Positions 28,301-35,909 of a DNA stretch of 64,000 bases are shown here, piece by piece; within the stretch, counting starts at the first letter, position 1, and each line of letters opens with the position of its first letter. Origin of the DNA: a virus. Below the pieces are notes generated by a model, which made no database searches, had not been told where the DNA came from, and saw only the letters and a list, made by a program, of their open reading frames with translations. Where the stretch lies: positions 116,793 through 180,792 of the IMG/VR virus record IMGVR_UViG_3300023199_000127; one strand, written 5' to 3'. The translations under genes were made by a program, and so were the position numbers.

Positions 28301-28610
28301 TCTCGTAGCCACGCTGATTCATGGCCAGGAGAACAAGATGATCTGTGGGATTCTCTGGTGTGATCTTCTCCTGTACGGTGTCGTGGGCCATATAGGCCTC
28401 GACACCGATGATGGGTTTGATCTCCTGCTTCTTGCACTCTCGAGCAAACTCGAGCACACCACACATCATGCCATGGTCTGTGATACCAAGAGCAGGCATA
28501 CCCAGCTCTTTGGCACGAGCGACCAGGTCTTTGATGTGGTTCAGCCCATCCAACAACGAATATGTCGTGTGATTGTGCAGGCTGACAAAATCAGCAGGAG
28601 TTAGTCCCAT
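25365..28610 (-). CDS. dnaE: DNA polymerase III alpha subunit (DnaE type) with PHP domain
   Basis: 1081 aa. The PHP domain (1-270) retains metal-ligand motifs: HNHTTYSLLDG, ITDHGMMCG, GVEAYMA and ATNDAHFLDA, so it may have proofreading nuclease or structural metal function. The palm has MPDLDIDFE near 440 (two catalytic Asp) and KYDFLVIDYLD (third Asp) near 600; a fingers element reads FGRYGFNKSHSAGYG. The length is close to bacterial DnaE (about 1160) with a shorter C-terminus. It is the replicative polymerase of this phage and would work with the clamp at 7-8 kb. Confidence 0.93.
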   Translation of the reverse strand: MGLTPADFVSLHNHTTYSLLDGLNHIKDLVARAKELGMPALGITDHGMMCGVLEFARECKKQEIKPIIGVEAYMAHDTVQEKITPENPTDHLVLLAMNQRGYENISRMLSIAQTPPYFYRKPRLDLDLLAQYSEGVICSSACINGPLARHICAPEFKRRVGRNYEQVKWDVDVQKAIEIGGKLAEIFPDRFFVEVMDHTMEDTSHMSPECVHHGEEAVLMERAFIDNATTIAKAIGVPMIATNDAHFLDASQHAAHDVLLQINSFRDVKSGKAQGGMRSGLSSLYLKGFEEMQQLWTPNGERDDLLTNTKYIADMCDFEFETGVFRFPEIDLKQYADHDALLRRLVAEGFKTRYPEATEEHKSRVRYELEIIKKIGVAQYFLVVADFCSWARQRGILVGPGRGSGGGSIVVYCLGITDLCPIRHNLLFERFMNPERVSMPDLDIDFEPSRRHEVIDYVRQKYGRDNVAAIATFQSIKTRSAIKKAGEVFGIESGELNELTKKLPQDQGDFRVDLTELREENEDLKAFVSVNPDERNALLDICEAIDKTKSAISGHAAGIVIADKNIQDYVPTMVGSRERKAQDWDAPRFTQVSMDDLEDIGLLKYDFLVIDYLDVIRLCTEYIALNQGHHHEFPAEKDESYDDPKIYDLVCSGRTLGVFQIESDGMRRICLRLAPRNFEDLYAILALHRPGPMDYVSPETGLTMEAEYIERKFGRVPITYPHESFEPILNWTYGIMVYQEQLTSVAQTFCGYTYGQADKIRKATAKKKPELVAEEKEKFIPAALEQGHPEDLAHAVWNQIETFGRYGFNKSHSAGYGKLTYQTAYLKAYYPVEYMAALLTVDGEDSKQVKKYVRDCMTQSILVLAPDINKSGAGALPEGENVRFGLRSIAGLKSATDKLVEIRNAGGPFKDLPDLVKRVHSTLRQVDVEKLIQSGCCDDWGSRLGLLTALKDLYKAHKQQAKKQVKTVPLFDVSDTVDVTDAGEMRAADREAMEIELLAGCYREDVEPGQNVETHRIRVIAWDWDMARQVTDLSKRYPGRVPLFVTLPSKNRHYITMRIGMVQNTKRIRNELTKIGCEVRE

Positions 28611-28616
28611 ATGTAA

Positions 28617-28799
28617 CTATTCTTCCACACCCAGCATCTCGGCAACGATCTTCTCCCACTGTACATAGTGTCTAATCTGGCCAAGATTCTTCATGATCTT
28701 CTCACGCCCAACGTTGGCATATCCACTCGTGGACAAACAGCAGATGATTGCACTGGTCTTGTTAATGGTAGTCTCAGGATACTGTTTCGACGTATTCAT
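28617..28799 (-). CDS. hypothetical protein, about 60 aa
   Basis: Probable start ATG 28799; an in-frame TTG at 28817 has a better ribosome site (TGAGGT) but overlaps the previous gene. It is mostly polar with a C-terminal amphipathic helix. No family is recognised. Confidence 0.5.
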   Translation of the reverse strand: MNTSKQYPETTINKTSAIICCLSTSGYANVGREKIMKNLGQIRHYVQWEKIVAEMLGVEE

Positions 28800-28807
28800 C
28801 TTGATGT

Positions 28808-29092
28808 CTACGGACAAACCTCATCAGGCAGATTTCTAGCACGCTCTGCACGTTTCTGTAGATTGTGCAGCTTTTTCTTGTGGTCATCAATGAGATCTTC
28901 AAGTCCCATAAGATCCCACGTCGTCACAATCTCAGTCTGAGGCTTCTTCTTACGGCACCAGCGTACCTCGACTTTGGTCAGGTGAGCCAAGGTTCTTTTC
29001 TCTACGATGCTAATGATCTTGCCGAACGTATTTGCACGGTAGATCTTATAGACAATGTCCCCAATCTTCGGGTTATTTCTATCGAACTTCAT
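28808..29092 (-). CDS. small beta-barrel-like protein with coiled-coil tail
   Basis: 94 aa. The N-terminal 55 residues (PKIGDIVYKIYRANTFGKII) look like a small SH3/KOW-type barrel; the rest is a charged helix (DDHKKKLHNLQKRAERARN). It abuts the zinc-ribbon gene with start/stop sharing base 29092. Function is unknown. Confidence 0.6.
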   Translation of the reverse strand: MKFDRNNPKIGDIVYKIYRANTFGKIISIVEKRTLAHLTKVEVRWCRKKKPQTEIVTTWDLMGLEDLIDDHKKKLHNLQKRAERARNLPDEVCP

Positions 29093-29301
29093 TACAGATC
29101 AGATCCTCCCGAAAAACGTGGTGCAGTCCACGTGTCACCATTACGTGCCGATGTGTATTCTAGGTACCATCCGCATCTGGCTGCACAATACAGCAAATGC
29201 GGATGGCACGGGCCAATGACATCAGTAGGGCGGAAAGCCACACTACATCCGCATTTGGGGCAGCGCATTTCGTCGATTGGCGAGTCAATGCGTTCAGCCA
29301 T
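29092..29301 (-). CDS. zinc-ribbon protein
   Basis: 69 aa; ATG 29301 with TAGGAG upstream. MRCPKCGCS and, 20 residues later, LYCAARCGW give a CxxC / CxxxC metal site. The C-terminus is Trp/Thr/Gly-rich. It probably binds nucleic acid or protein. It is the first minus-strand gene left of the divergent junction with the protease gene. Confidence 0.6.
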   Translation of the reverse strand: MAERIDSPIDEMRCPKCGCSVAFRPTDVIGPCHPHLLYCAARCGWYLEYTSARNGDTWTAPRFSGGSDL

Positions 29302-29364
29302 GATGAAGTAGACTCCTATTAACAACACACGCAGTGTCGTAGCTCTTACAGGAAAGGACAGAGT

Positions 29365-30582
29365 ATGCACGACAGCATCAAATTCTGTGATCACTGCGAT
29401 GAGTCCATTCCTATGGGAATGGACCGACGCCAAAGAAAGGGCAAGACGAAGTGTGGCCGATGTGCCGATCGTCTTACACGTTTCTGGCGTTTCTGGGTTG
29501 TGCTCATGTTCATTGGTACTCTCACTGCTGCTAAAGCTGTGCACCAAGGGTCTGTGAAGCGAGACAATGTCGTGAAGCAATATGTTCACGACGGTCTTCG
29601 CTTTCTAGACGGTCGTCTGACCCTGACCATCAAAGCTACCATTCAGGCCCTTGGTGATCTGCAGAGTCAGATGGACATACGTCTTGCAGAGCATCGCAGA
29701 TTGAAGGTAGAGCTGGAAAAGGTCAAGCTCGATTTTCAAGCTGCGAAAAAGCAGATTGCTCAGCGTATTACCTCCTCAACTAACAAGGTGGATGAGGTAA
29801 AACTTCATGTGAAGGAGCGCGTCAGCGTTCTTGAGTCCAAAGCTAAAGCGCTCGCTGCTGAGGTTGATACCATGAAACTCGTAAGCCCTGAAAAGCTTCG
29901 TCATGCGGCTAGGGCTACTGTCGGTATCAACGTTCGTGATAATCGCAGGTTGTGGAGATTCGGTAGCGGTATCATCTTCCACCGAGTCCATGAGGACAAG
30001 AAGTGGCGCTATTACGTACACACCTGCTATCACGTTATTGAAACCCATATCAATACCCGTGAGACGTCTAAGCATAACCCCGTGCTTAAGGTCACTGTCT
30101 TCGATGATGTTGGCCGCTTGATGCCCACTGGAGAATTCGAGCTTAGAACTGAGACCAACTTCAAACAAGCACAGTCTCATCGAGGTGTGACTGACTACTC
30201 AGTGCTTAGCTTTGTGTCCGAAAAGGAACATGCAATCATCCCCTATGCTACGGACGAGGAAAGCCGGTCTATGCAGATCGGCGATCCTGTCCTTATCACT
30301 GGTGTCCTGCCCACCGAGCGACCTGCCATCTACTATGGAACTGTCGCATCACTGACCTCGTCTGCATCGGGGTGCATGGCTATTCAGGGAATGGCATGGC
30401 CGGGAATGAGCGGTGGAGCCATCTTGGACCGAAGGACGATGAAAGTCATCGGCATCATGCAGATGTTACCCTCGAGGCCGGCGCCAGGTCCCTTCAGAGC
30501 TCCTGGTGCACTGAACAACGGTCTGGGCTACATTACCCAGATCCATCGCATCGACAAACGCTTCAGGCTCAAGATCAAGTAG
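29365..30582 (+). CDS. membrane-anchored trypsin-like serine protease with N-terminal zinc ribbon
   Basis: 405 aa, the only gene here on the plus strand. In order: zinc ribbon (CDHC at 8-11, CGRC at 30-33), a membrane helix at about 40-60 (FWRFWVVLMFIGTLTAAKA), a long coiled coil at about 100-175, then a trypsin-fold domain with triad candidates His223 (HTCYHV), Asp277 (VTDYSVL) and Ser349 (PGMSGGAI). It would be tethered with the ribbon on one side and the protease on the other side of the membrane. AGGAAAGGA precedes ATG 29365. A strong hairpin follows the stop. Target unknown; DegP-like quality control or defence interference are options. Confidence 0.8.
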   Translation: MHDSIKFCDHCDESIPMGMDRRQRKGKTKCGRCADRLTRFWRFWVVLMFIGTLTAAKAVHQGSVKRDNVVKQYVHDGLRFLDGRLTLTIKATIQALGDLQSQMDIRLAEHRRLKVELEKVKLDFQAAKKQIAQRITSSTNKVDEVKLHVKERVSVLESKAKALAAEVDTMKLVSPEKLRHAARATVGINVRDNRRLWRFGSGIIFHRVHEDKKWRYYVHTCYHVIETHINTRETSKHNPVLKVTVFDDVGRLMPTGEFELRTETNFKQAQSHRGVTDYSVLSFVSEKEHAIIPYATDEESRSMQIGDPVLITGVLPTERPAIYYGTVASLTSSASGCMAIQGMAWPGMSGGAILDRRTMKVIGIMQMLPSRPAPGPFRAPGALNNGLGYITQIHRIDKRFRLKIK

Positions 30583-30606
30583 CTTGAGCCAACTACCGGA
30601 GTGTTT

Positions 30607-30644
30607 GAGGACCTCTTGATAAGATATCAGGAGGCCCTCTTCAT
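30607..30644 (+). terminator. hairpin after the protease gene
   Basis: 15-bp stem with one mismatch and one G-U pair (GAGGACCTCTTGATA / TATCAGGAGGCCCTC), loop AGA, followed by TTCAT. It lies 25 bases past the stop. It probably terminates the single plus-strand transcript before the convergent minus-strand genes. Confidence 0.65.
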
Positions 30645-30667
30645 AATCGAATCACATTCCGATACCT

Positions 30668-30700
30668 GATTTTCGTTTCGGTTTCCGAAATTCGAAAATC
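30668..30700. terminator. second long hairpin in convergent gap
   Basis: GATTTTCG and CGAAAATC pair over 8 bp, with an inner 6-bp stem (TTTCGG / CCGAAA). Being AT-rich at the base, it could act as a bidirectional terminator or a regulatory hairpin. Confidence 0.5.
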
Positions 30701-30731
30701 CGGCTCTCGTTGTTTTTCGAAAAATTAAGCC

Positions 30732-30833
30732 CTATAGGGTTTCTACTCTATGTTTCGCAATGACAGTGTAAACCTTGTCTACGTCTATCTCGCCATATCG
30801 AACAAAGATGACGTCCTGACCAGTTAGATCCAT
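30732..30833 (-). CDS. possible 33-aa protein
   Basis: ATG 30833 opens a frame with plausible composition (MDLTGQDVIFVRYGEIDVDK) ending at 30732. No ribosome site is visible. A different tiny frame starts at the ATGA overlap of the lipoprotein stop and ends nearby, so a frameshifted small gene is possible. The rest of 30583-30864 holds only the two hairpins. Confidence 0.35.
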   Translation of the reverse strand: MDLTGQDVIFVRYGEIDVDKVYTVIAKHRVETL

Positions 30834-30864
30834 AAAGCAGTTTGCGCTGGTTTTCTCTGCTTAC

Positions 30865-31491
30865 TCATCGACAAATCCCACACAATGCGAATCGCAGCAT
30901 CGGGATATCGTGCTGCCGATCCAAGGCCTTCAGTGCCTTGCAGATCAACTTAAAGTGACGCCTCCACGACCGATTGCCGTGCAGATACTTCTTGATGATG
31001 TCCCACGCTTCCTTCTCAGTGATGTCATCCGTATCCGGATCTTCATCATCATCTTCGCCGTCACTCGGAGGCTGTGGCGCCGAGGGTGGCTCATCCTCCG
31101 AACAAGGAAGGTCGAAGTATTCGACCAACTGAGGAATCTCACACGGATCGTGAATTCCGTTGATCGGGTGCAGGATGCCTAGGGTAGGAGCCCAAAAGGC
31201 GCTCGGGATGAACGTGCCATCCTCCTTAAACCACTCGAGCGGCAGGGCGTAGTCCTGCAGCTCGTCATACGGGATCACATTGATCTTGTCGTGAACCTCG
31301 TGCCAGAAGAACGCGATGGTATTTCCGCGTTCACTGACACAGAAGATGTACATCGGGAAGTCCTCAGCCGCCGGAATGGCCGGCGTGTTAAACAGGGTAC
31401 AGTTATACGCCTCAAGAGAGTCGTTATCTGACCCGCGATGACACCCGATAGTCGCTAGCGCGACCAACAGAGAAAGCATGGAGTGTTTCAT
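30865..31491 (-). CDS. putative lipoprotein
   Basis: 208 aa. The N-terminal signal peptide MKHSMLSLLVALATIGC has a basic start, a hydrophobic core and a Cys at residue 17 in a lipobox-like setting (TIGC, not fully canonical). The mature part has several Cys, suggesting disulfides, and an acidic Asp/Glu/Pro linker near 135-155. It is probably exported and membrane-linked. It overlaps the second RecA-like gene by four bases. Function is unknown; surface exclusion is one idea. Confidence 0.6.
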   Translation of the reverse strand: MKHSMLSLLVALATIGCHRGSDNDSLEAYNCTLFNTPAIPAAEDFPMYIFCVSERGNTIAFFWHEVHDKINVIPYDELQDYALPLEWFKEDGTFIPSAFWAPTLGILHPINGIHDPCEIPQLVEYFDLPCSEDEPPSAPQPPSDGEDDDEDPDTDDITEKEAWDIIKKYLHGNRSWRRHFKLICKALKALDRQHDIPMLRFALCGICR

Positions 31492-32204
31492 AGGACGATT
31501 TCAATTTCGAACTCAGATGAGCTATGGTGTCGCATTTTCATGGTGCGCACCCCTGTCTTTATTCCGATCGGAATTCCCTCTTTGTAGATCGTCTTCAAGC
31601 GACGAAGATAGAAGACTTGATCGGAATACATGATTGTCGTGGGCCCACCATAGGGCCGCAAACGCATTGGTTGAATGTTCTGACGTACCTGATTGCAGAT
31701 CAGTACTGCGGTGTCTTTTGCAGAGGACGCTGCAGCAGCAATCTGCTGATAAGCGTCTTTCACAAAGGCGTTGTAGTCGTCAATGTCCATATCGGCCGTC
31801 AGGCCGCCCAGGGAGTCCACCACGACGAGATTGACGGCTGAGGCACCCACCAGAGCCAAAATCAGCTCAAGGCCCTCCTGGGGCCCTGAGGGCCGTGCTA
31901 AGAGGACCTTATCAAGCTCCACATCCCGATGGGCAGCCATTTGAGCATGGAAAGCATTGTCCAGGTCTATCCACGCGACGCTATAGTCAAGACTGATAGC
32001 CGAGGAAGCCGCAATCAGGGCGAGCTGCGTTTTCCCAGTAGCGGAATCTCCATAGAGCATTGTGATGCCCCCAGAGTAGATTCCGCCACTCAGCTCGTCC
32101 AGATCGGGAATCGTCCACGGGATCTGGCATTGTTCCTCGGACCATTTGGCTCGTTCACGACCCATTTGCTGGATCAGATTCAGGGAAAGCTGTAGATTAT
32201 CCAT
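31488..32204 (-). CDS. second RecA-fold ATPase (RecA/RadA-like)
   Basis: 238 aa, a compact RecA core: ELSGGIYSGGITMLYG, Walker A GDSATGKTQ at about 51-59, Walker B NLVVVDSLGG, and a C-terminal strand set. It lacks the N- and C-terminal extensions of the protein at 3.7-4.9 kb. It could be a recombination mediator or a RadA/KaiC-like regulator. Two RecA-fold ATPases in one phage are uncommon. Confidence 0.75.
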   Translation of the reverse strand: MDNLQLSLNLIQQMGRERAKWSEEQCQIPWTIPDLDELSGGIYSGGITMLYGDSATGKTQLALIAASSAISLDYSVAWIDLDNAFHAQMAAHRDVELDKVLLARPSGPQEGLELILALVGASAVNLVVVDSLGGLTADMDIDDYNAFVKDAYQQIAAAASSAKDTAVLICNQVRQNIQPMRLRPYGGPTTIMYSDQVFYLRRLKTIYKEGIPIGIKTGVRTMKMRHHSSSEFEIEIVL

Positions 32205-32880
32205 GGACGAGAGTTCCCCACATGGTGCACATGGCAGGCGCTGGCTGACTATATGTGAACTGGCCTACGTGCTTGTACTTCCATCCTGCCGTTCGGTTGG
32301 CACGACTGTGGAGTGCCTTGCGCACCTCCCACATCTGACGGCGAGCTGCATCGCTCGCCGGCTTGCCCTCCGGGCCTTGCTTGATGAGCCTGTTTTTACT
32401 GAACCGCTTGTTCATCTCTGGAAAACGATTCCACATCTGGAAGGTGATTGCGAAAGGTACTCGTTCATCATCAGCAGTTAGCTTATGATGCAAACGGCCC
32501 AAACCTTCCACCATACTAGGGACAATCTCTCCACAAAAATCGAGGTAGATGCCATTGTACTTCTTACGGTACAGGTTCTCGTCTTTGGTGGGATGATCCA
32601 TTCGAAGGAACTCAACAATGTCTCCACGAATGGTGCAAGCGCCTACATTTTTCGGTGCAGTAACACGTACCGCATGGAAGATATCATGAGACTTCTCCCA
32701 GCCATGGATACAAACAATATCTTGGTCTTGCTCCTTCAGACCCTTCTCCCACATCCAACCAATCCCAGGAAGCACTAAGAGATGGGCGGGAAATCCGTCT
32801 ATCTCTTTCTTGAAGTGATCAATGACAGGGGCACGTATCTCACCCTTGTATTCGCGGTTGCTCTCGTAATACCTGGTCAT
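32197..32880 (-). CDS. possible SAM-dependent methyltransferase-like protein
   Basis: 227 aa. A Rossmann-like order is visible: a strand-loop (HLLVLPGIGWMWEKG), a second strand with IHGWEKS, an acidic-turn GDIVEFL, then a strand GIYLDFCGEIV that resembles motif IV of some methyltransferases. No diagnostic SAM motif (GxGxG) is clear. The call is tentative. Confidence 0.35.
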   Translation of the reverse strand: MTRYYESNREYKGEIRAPVIDHFKKEIDGFPAHLLVLPGIGWMWEKGLKEQDQDIVCIHGWEKSHDIFHAVRVTAPKNVGACTIRGDIVEFLRMDHPTKDENLYRKKYNGIYLDFCGEIVPSMVEGLGRLHHKLTADDERVPFAITFQMWNRFPEMNKRFSKNRLIKQGPEGKPASDAARRQMWEVRKALHSRANRTAGWKYKHVGQFTYSQPAPAMCTMWGTLVHG

Positions 32881-33025
32881 TGTGTTCTAGTCTCTTACCG
32901 CAGCGAATGCAGTAATAGTAGCGGTGACCATCCAGTAGAACGATGATGTGGGGCGTCGTACGTCTACATTCGACCTTGCGATCTCCGTAACCGGTACTGC
33001 AGTAGTAGCTGATGTACTTGCCCAC
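32840..33025 (-). CDS. small Cys-rich (zinc-ribbon-like) protein
   Basis: 61 aa, GTG start at 33025 with a weak ribosome site. YYCSTGYGDRKVEC and YYYCIRCGKR provide paired cysteines for a zinc site. It overlaps the next gene by 41 bases. Function is unknown. Confidence 0.5.
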   Translation of the reverse strand: MGKYISYYCSTGYGDRKVECRRTTPHIIVLLDGHRYYYCIRCGKRLEHNDQVLREQPRIQG

Positions 33026-33037
33026 AGCATCATTCTA

Positions 33038-33544
33038 CTAGAACTCTTCGAGACCGAATTCGGAAATCGCCTTCATCGCCTTATCGGCATCACCCAACAT
33101 GATCTCATCCTGGGTGGCCTGACAACGAATTTCTAGATTGGCCAGACGCTTTCTGAAGCGACTTACGATCTCTCTCTCGACCTTCCTGCCTTTCTCTTGG
33201 TATTCATCATGACGCTTTATCAGCTCTCCAAGCAAGGCATCGAAGCCATCAAAAACATCGTTGAGCTGTAGCTGGGGCTGCCCATTATGGCCGATGTTTT
33301 TGTAGATACGCTTCTCGATCTCCGTCTCGAATCGAATCCGAATTGCCCTTGACTGAATTGCCCTCTTGAACAGCTTTACACGCTCTTCATTGGTCAGATC
33401 TCTCCAGAGACTGGGAGCATTTGCCCTATGCTCAGCGCTGATCTTCTCTATCTCTTGATACTTTTCTGATTCGATCTTAGCGCGCTTGTCAAATGCAATA
33501 TCCCTAATGCGCTTACAAGCGTAATTCTTCTGCGTCTGGTTCAT
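33038..33544 (-). CDS. hypothetical basic helical protein, 168 aa
   Basis: ATG 33544 with AAGG 12 bases upstream. It is rich in Lys, Arg, Glu and Ile; long charged helices suggest a coiled coil. It is the first gene after a strong terminator, so it must have its own promoter, which I could not identify. No family is recognised. Confidence 0.65.
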   Translation of the reverse strand: MNQTQKNYACKRIRDIAFDKRAKIESEKYQEIEKISAEHRANAPSLWRDLTNEERVKLFKRAIQSRAIRIRFETEIEKRIYKNIGHNGQPQLQLNDVFDGFDALLGELIKRHDEYQEKGRKVEREIVSRFRKRLANLEIRCQATQDEIMLGDADKAMKAISEFGLEEF

Positions 33545-33560
33545 GGTCTTGATGACCTTC

Positions 33561-33596
33561 AAAAAAATAGCCCGCAGGTCGTTAAACCTGCGGGCT
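33561..33596 (-). terminator. strong intrinsic terminator
   Basis: 11-bp stem AGCCCGCAGGT / ACCTGCGGGCT, 6-base loop, then ATTTTTTT on the minus strand. It ends the transcript coming from the RNA polymerase genes. Confidence 0.92.
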
Positions 33597-33604
33597 TTGG
33601 ATGT

Positions 33605-33655
33605 CGTCGTTGATAGACAACGACGGGGAAGCTTTAGCTAACCCCTTTAGGGGTT
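33605..33655 (-). repeat. two further hairpins ahead of the terminator
   Basis: CGTCGTTG / CAACGACG (33605-33625, 5-base loop) and AACCCC / GGGGTT (33640-33655, loop containing the TAA stop of the upstream gene). With the terminator this makes three stem-loops in about 95 bases, which may set RNA 3' ends or control stability. Confidence 0.6.
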
Positions 33656-34138
33656 GTCATTTGAATGTGGTTGTGAATTGGACCAATTGAGGGAAACAAA
33701 CTTCCCCCAAAAGAATTTCCAAGTCGGGTATGTGAGCGGCTCCCATCTGTCATTGAAGATCATTGGGTTTGCTCTATTGACTTGATAGAACTGATCACGT
33801 GACGCAACCAGTCCGCCAGGATTCGTGTCCATGAGCTTGTTGTACATCTGCCTACTAATGTGGATTCCCTCGATGTGAATCCACATCACTGCTTCACCTG
33901 CAAAAATACAGGTGAAGGTGGTTGCCTCTGCACACATGCGGCCGTGACTCATAGTCACTAGCCGATTTTGCAGGTCGTCCCAATGGATCCGATAATTGGA
34001 ATCCTCTGGACAGATGTAAATGTCACCATCCAGAAAGGTCCAGTCTTTGAATTGCTGGTACTCTTTCATGTAATAGTGATCACGAATAGCTCGAATGATG
34101 TGATCTGACTTTGCGGTGGGATCGGAGGTGCTACTCAT
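33647..34138 (-). CDS. hypothetical protein, 163 aa, downstream of RNA polymerase beta
   Basis: ATG 34138 with GGAG 10 bases upstream, overlapping the polymerase stop by 8 bases. Aromatic-rich (WTFLDGDIYICPED, WKFFWGKFVSLNW) and probably beta-rich. No family is recognised. Co-expression with the beta-like subunit makes an RNA polymerase accessory role possible. Confidence 0.6.
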   Translation of the reverse strand: MSSTSDPTAKSDHIIRAIRDHYYMKEYQQFKDWTFLDGDIYICPEDSNYRIHWDDLQNRLVTMSHGRMCAEATTFTCIFAGEAVMWIHIEGIHISRQMYNKLMDTNPGGLVASRDQFYQVNRANPMIFNDRWEPLTYPTWKFFWGKFVSLNWSNSQPHSNDNP

Positions 34139-35903
34139 GAGCAAATTTCTCCGGTTCCAGCACGCTAGCGACACTGCTGAAGTACTTCACACCAGCCATG
34201 TTCTCTCGCAGGGACGCATCGACAATATCGACGAGCCCATGAGATTCCATGGCGATCAGCTTTGCTAGGTCGCGCTTCTGCCCACCCAGACGCCCGCTAT
34301 TGATCGGTACGCCGTGGTGGTTGGTTGCCTGAGCGCCAGTCTGGACAGTTGCCTGCTCTTGAGCCAGCTTATCCAGCCGAATCATGTACACAGGAGCGAC
34401 AAAGGTGCATTCGGGCAGCGGCATCTTCTTCAAGAAGAGCTGCTCCTTGGCGCCATAACCCTCTTGCACCAAAGTCTCGAAAGACGGCGCATCATGGTTG
34501 TACTTCAAGAAGAGCTGTTGACCATGAGGCATAATAAAACGCCTGCCCAACATGGAGCACTTCTTGTTTGCCATCATCTCCCACAGAAGTCCCATCGCCT
34601 TCCGGGCGATGATGGACTCCGGGCTAATGCAGGCATCCACGGTCTTGCCCTGCACAGTGTGCGGCATCTGATGATCCGGAACCACTCGCACCACTCCCTT
34701 GGTTCCGAATCGAGTAGTCACCTTGTCCCCAGTCTGCAGGGGGGCACGGCGAGCCAACCAGAAGCGCCACCTGAGAACAGGCTTGTCCTGCTTCATAGAG
34801 CTAGTCACCGTGATACGGTCGACCCAACCCTCGGTAAGCAGACGCTTGGAGTAGAACTCCACGCGCTGGCCATCGACATCAGTGCCGATAGCCAACAGGG
34901 CGCCTCGTTCCACCTCGTTACCCTGCTTGACCTTCAGTTCGAGCTTGCCATATGTTTCAATGGTCTCCGTGTGATAACGAATGGCCGCAGATTGCTTGGC
35001 GCAGGATTCACTGACGACAATGCAATCCTCCCACGTATAGCTCCTGAAATTCATCAGGGCGACATTCCAATGCTGGCCATCCAGATTGTGTAGCTCACCT
35101 GAGACCCACGGCTCATCCGGGTTCTCCATCTCCAGAGAACCTTCGAAAGAGGTTCTCAGGAGATGTGTGCGCAGATTCATATCCACCGCCAGGGCATTGG
35201 CCATGTTTGTGCCACACAAGGGCTTGTTGCTAGGGATGGCTTGTCCAGTAAGCTTGTCGATCTTCACGCCCTCGCACATGCGATAGGCGCGATTGATCTT
35301 GGAGCCCTGAGAAGTACTGGTGGGATCCAGGATGCCGAGCAGTTCCTCCGGGAAACGAAGGTCTTCCAGATCGAGGCTACTCGGGACATCAAGGTATACC
35401 AGCTCATGAAGCGACTGACGTGCCATCTTGTTCTGAGGCAAGATCGGGAAATATACGCTATCTGCGAAGATCTTCCGGATCTTGTGACGCGCAGTTTCAT
35501 TGTGCGGAGGGGTACCGGTGAAGTAGAAATCCCGCAGGACATCGCTCATGGCCTTCTGCAGTTGGTCAATGACCACCTGAGCCGGCGTGCGAAAGATCCA
35601 GCGTCGCTGTCCCGGGGGCGCTTGCATATCGGGATAACACCGATGTACCACAACGCGCTCACCGTCACGAAGCATAAAGCTCCCGTCGGGGTTGAACTTC
35701 GGCAAAGCGATGAGCAGCTTGCAGCTCTTATACTGCGTGCCACCACACAACCAGCCATAGAACTGGACCTGATACCAGTTCTCCTCCGGACGCACATACT
35801 CTGCAGGGCAATCCACATCCTTAATGGCCGGTGCCTTAACGGACTGGATCGCACACTGCATTCCGTGTGGATTCAAGTAGTGTTCGAGGACTTTAGTGTC
35901 CAT
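34131..35903 (-). CDS. RNA polymerase beta-subunit-like protein (compact, phage type)
   Basis: 590 aa against about 1150-1340 for bacterial RpoB. Conserved blocks: LDGQHWNVALMNFRSYTWED with CIVVSES at about 284-301 (equivalent of the VAFMPWNGYNFEDSI region), TGDKVTTRFGTKGVV at 391-405 (GDKxxxRxGxKGV, with the nucleotide-contacting Lys residues) leading to MPHTVQGKTVDACISP, and a C-terminal GRLGGQKRDLAKLIAMESHG resembling the end of beta. It forms one of the two double-psi barrels of the active centre. It is co-transcribed with the beta'-like gene. Confidence 0.8.
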   Translation of the reverse strand: MDTKVLEHYLNPHGMQCAIQSVKAPAIKDVDCPAEYVRPEENWYQVQFYGWLCGGTQYKSCKLLIALPKFNPDGSFMLRDGERVVVHRCYPDMQAPPGQRRWIFRTPAQVVIDQLQKAMSDVLRDFYFTGTPPHNETARHKIRKIFADSVYFPILPQNKMARQSLHELVYLDVPSSLDLEDLRFPEELLGILDPTSTSQGSKINRAYRMCEGVKIDKLTGQAIPSNKPLCGTNMANALAVDMNLRTHLLRTSFEGSLEMENPDEPWVSGELHNLDGQHWNVALMNFRSYTWEDCIVVSESCAKQSAAIRYHTETIETYGKLELKVKQGNEVERGALLAIGTDVDGQRVEFYSKRLLTEGWVDRITVTSSMKQDKPVLRWRFWLARRAPLQTGDKVTTRFGTKGVVRVVPDHQMPHTVQGKTVDACISPESIIARKAMGLLWEMMANKKCSMLGRRFIMPHGQQLFLKYNHDAPSFETLVQEGYGAKEQLFLKKMPLPECTFVAPVYMIRLDKLAQEQATVQTGAQATNHHGVPINSGRLGGQKRDLAKLIAMESHGLVDIVDASLRENMAGVKYFSSVASVLEPEKFAHE

Positions 35904-35909
35904 GCTTCC

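Noticed and set aside
30729-30741. T7-like promoter core around CCCTATAGGG
   Set aside because: Only a short palindrome; upstream bases do not fit and no T7-type polymerase is encoded.
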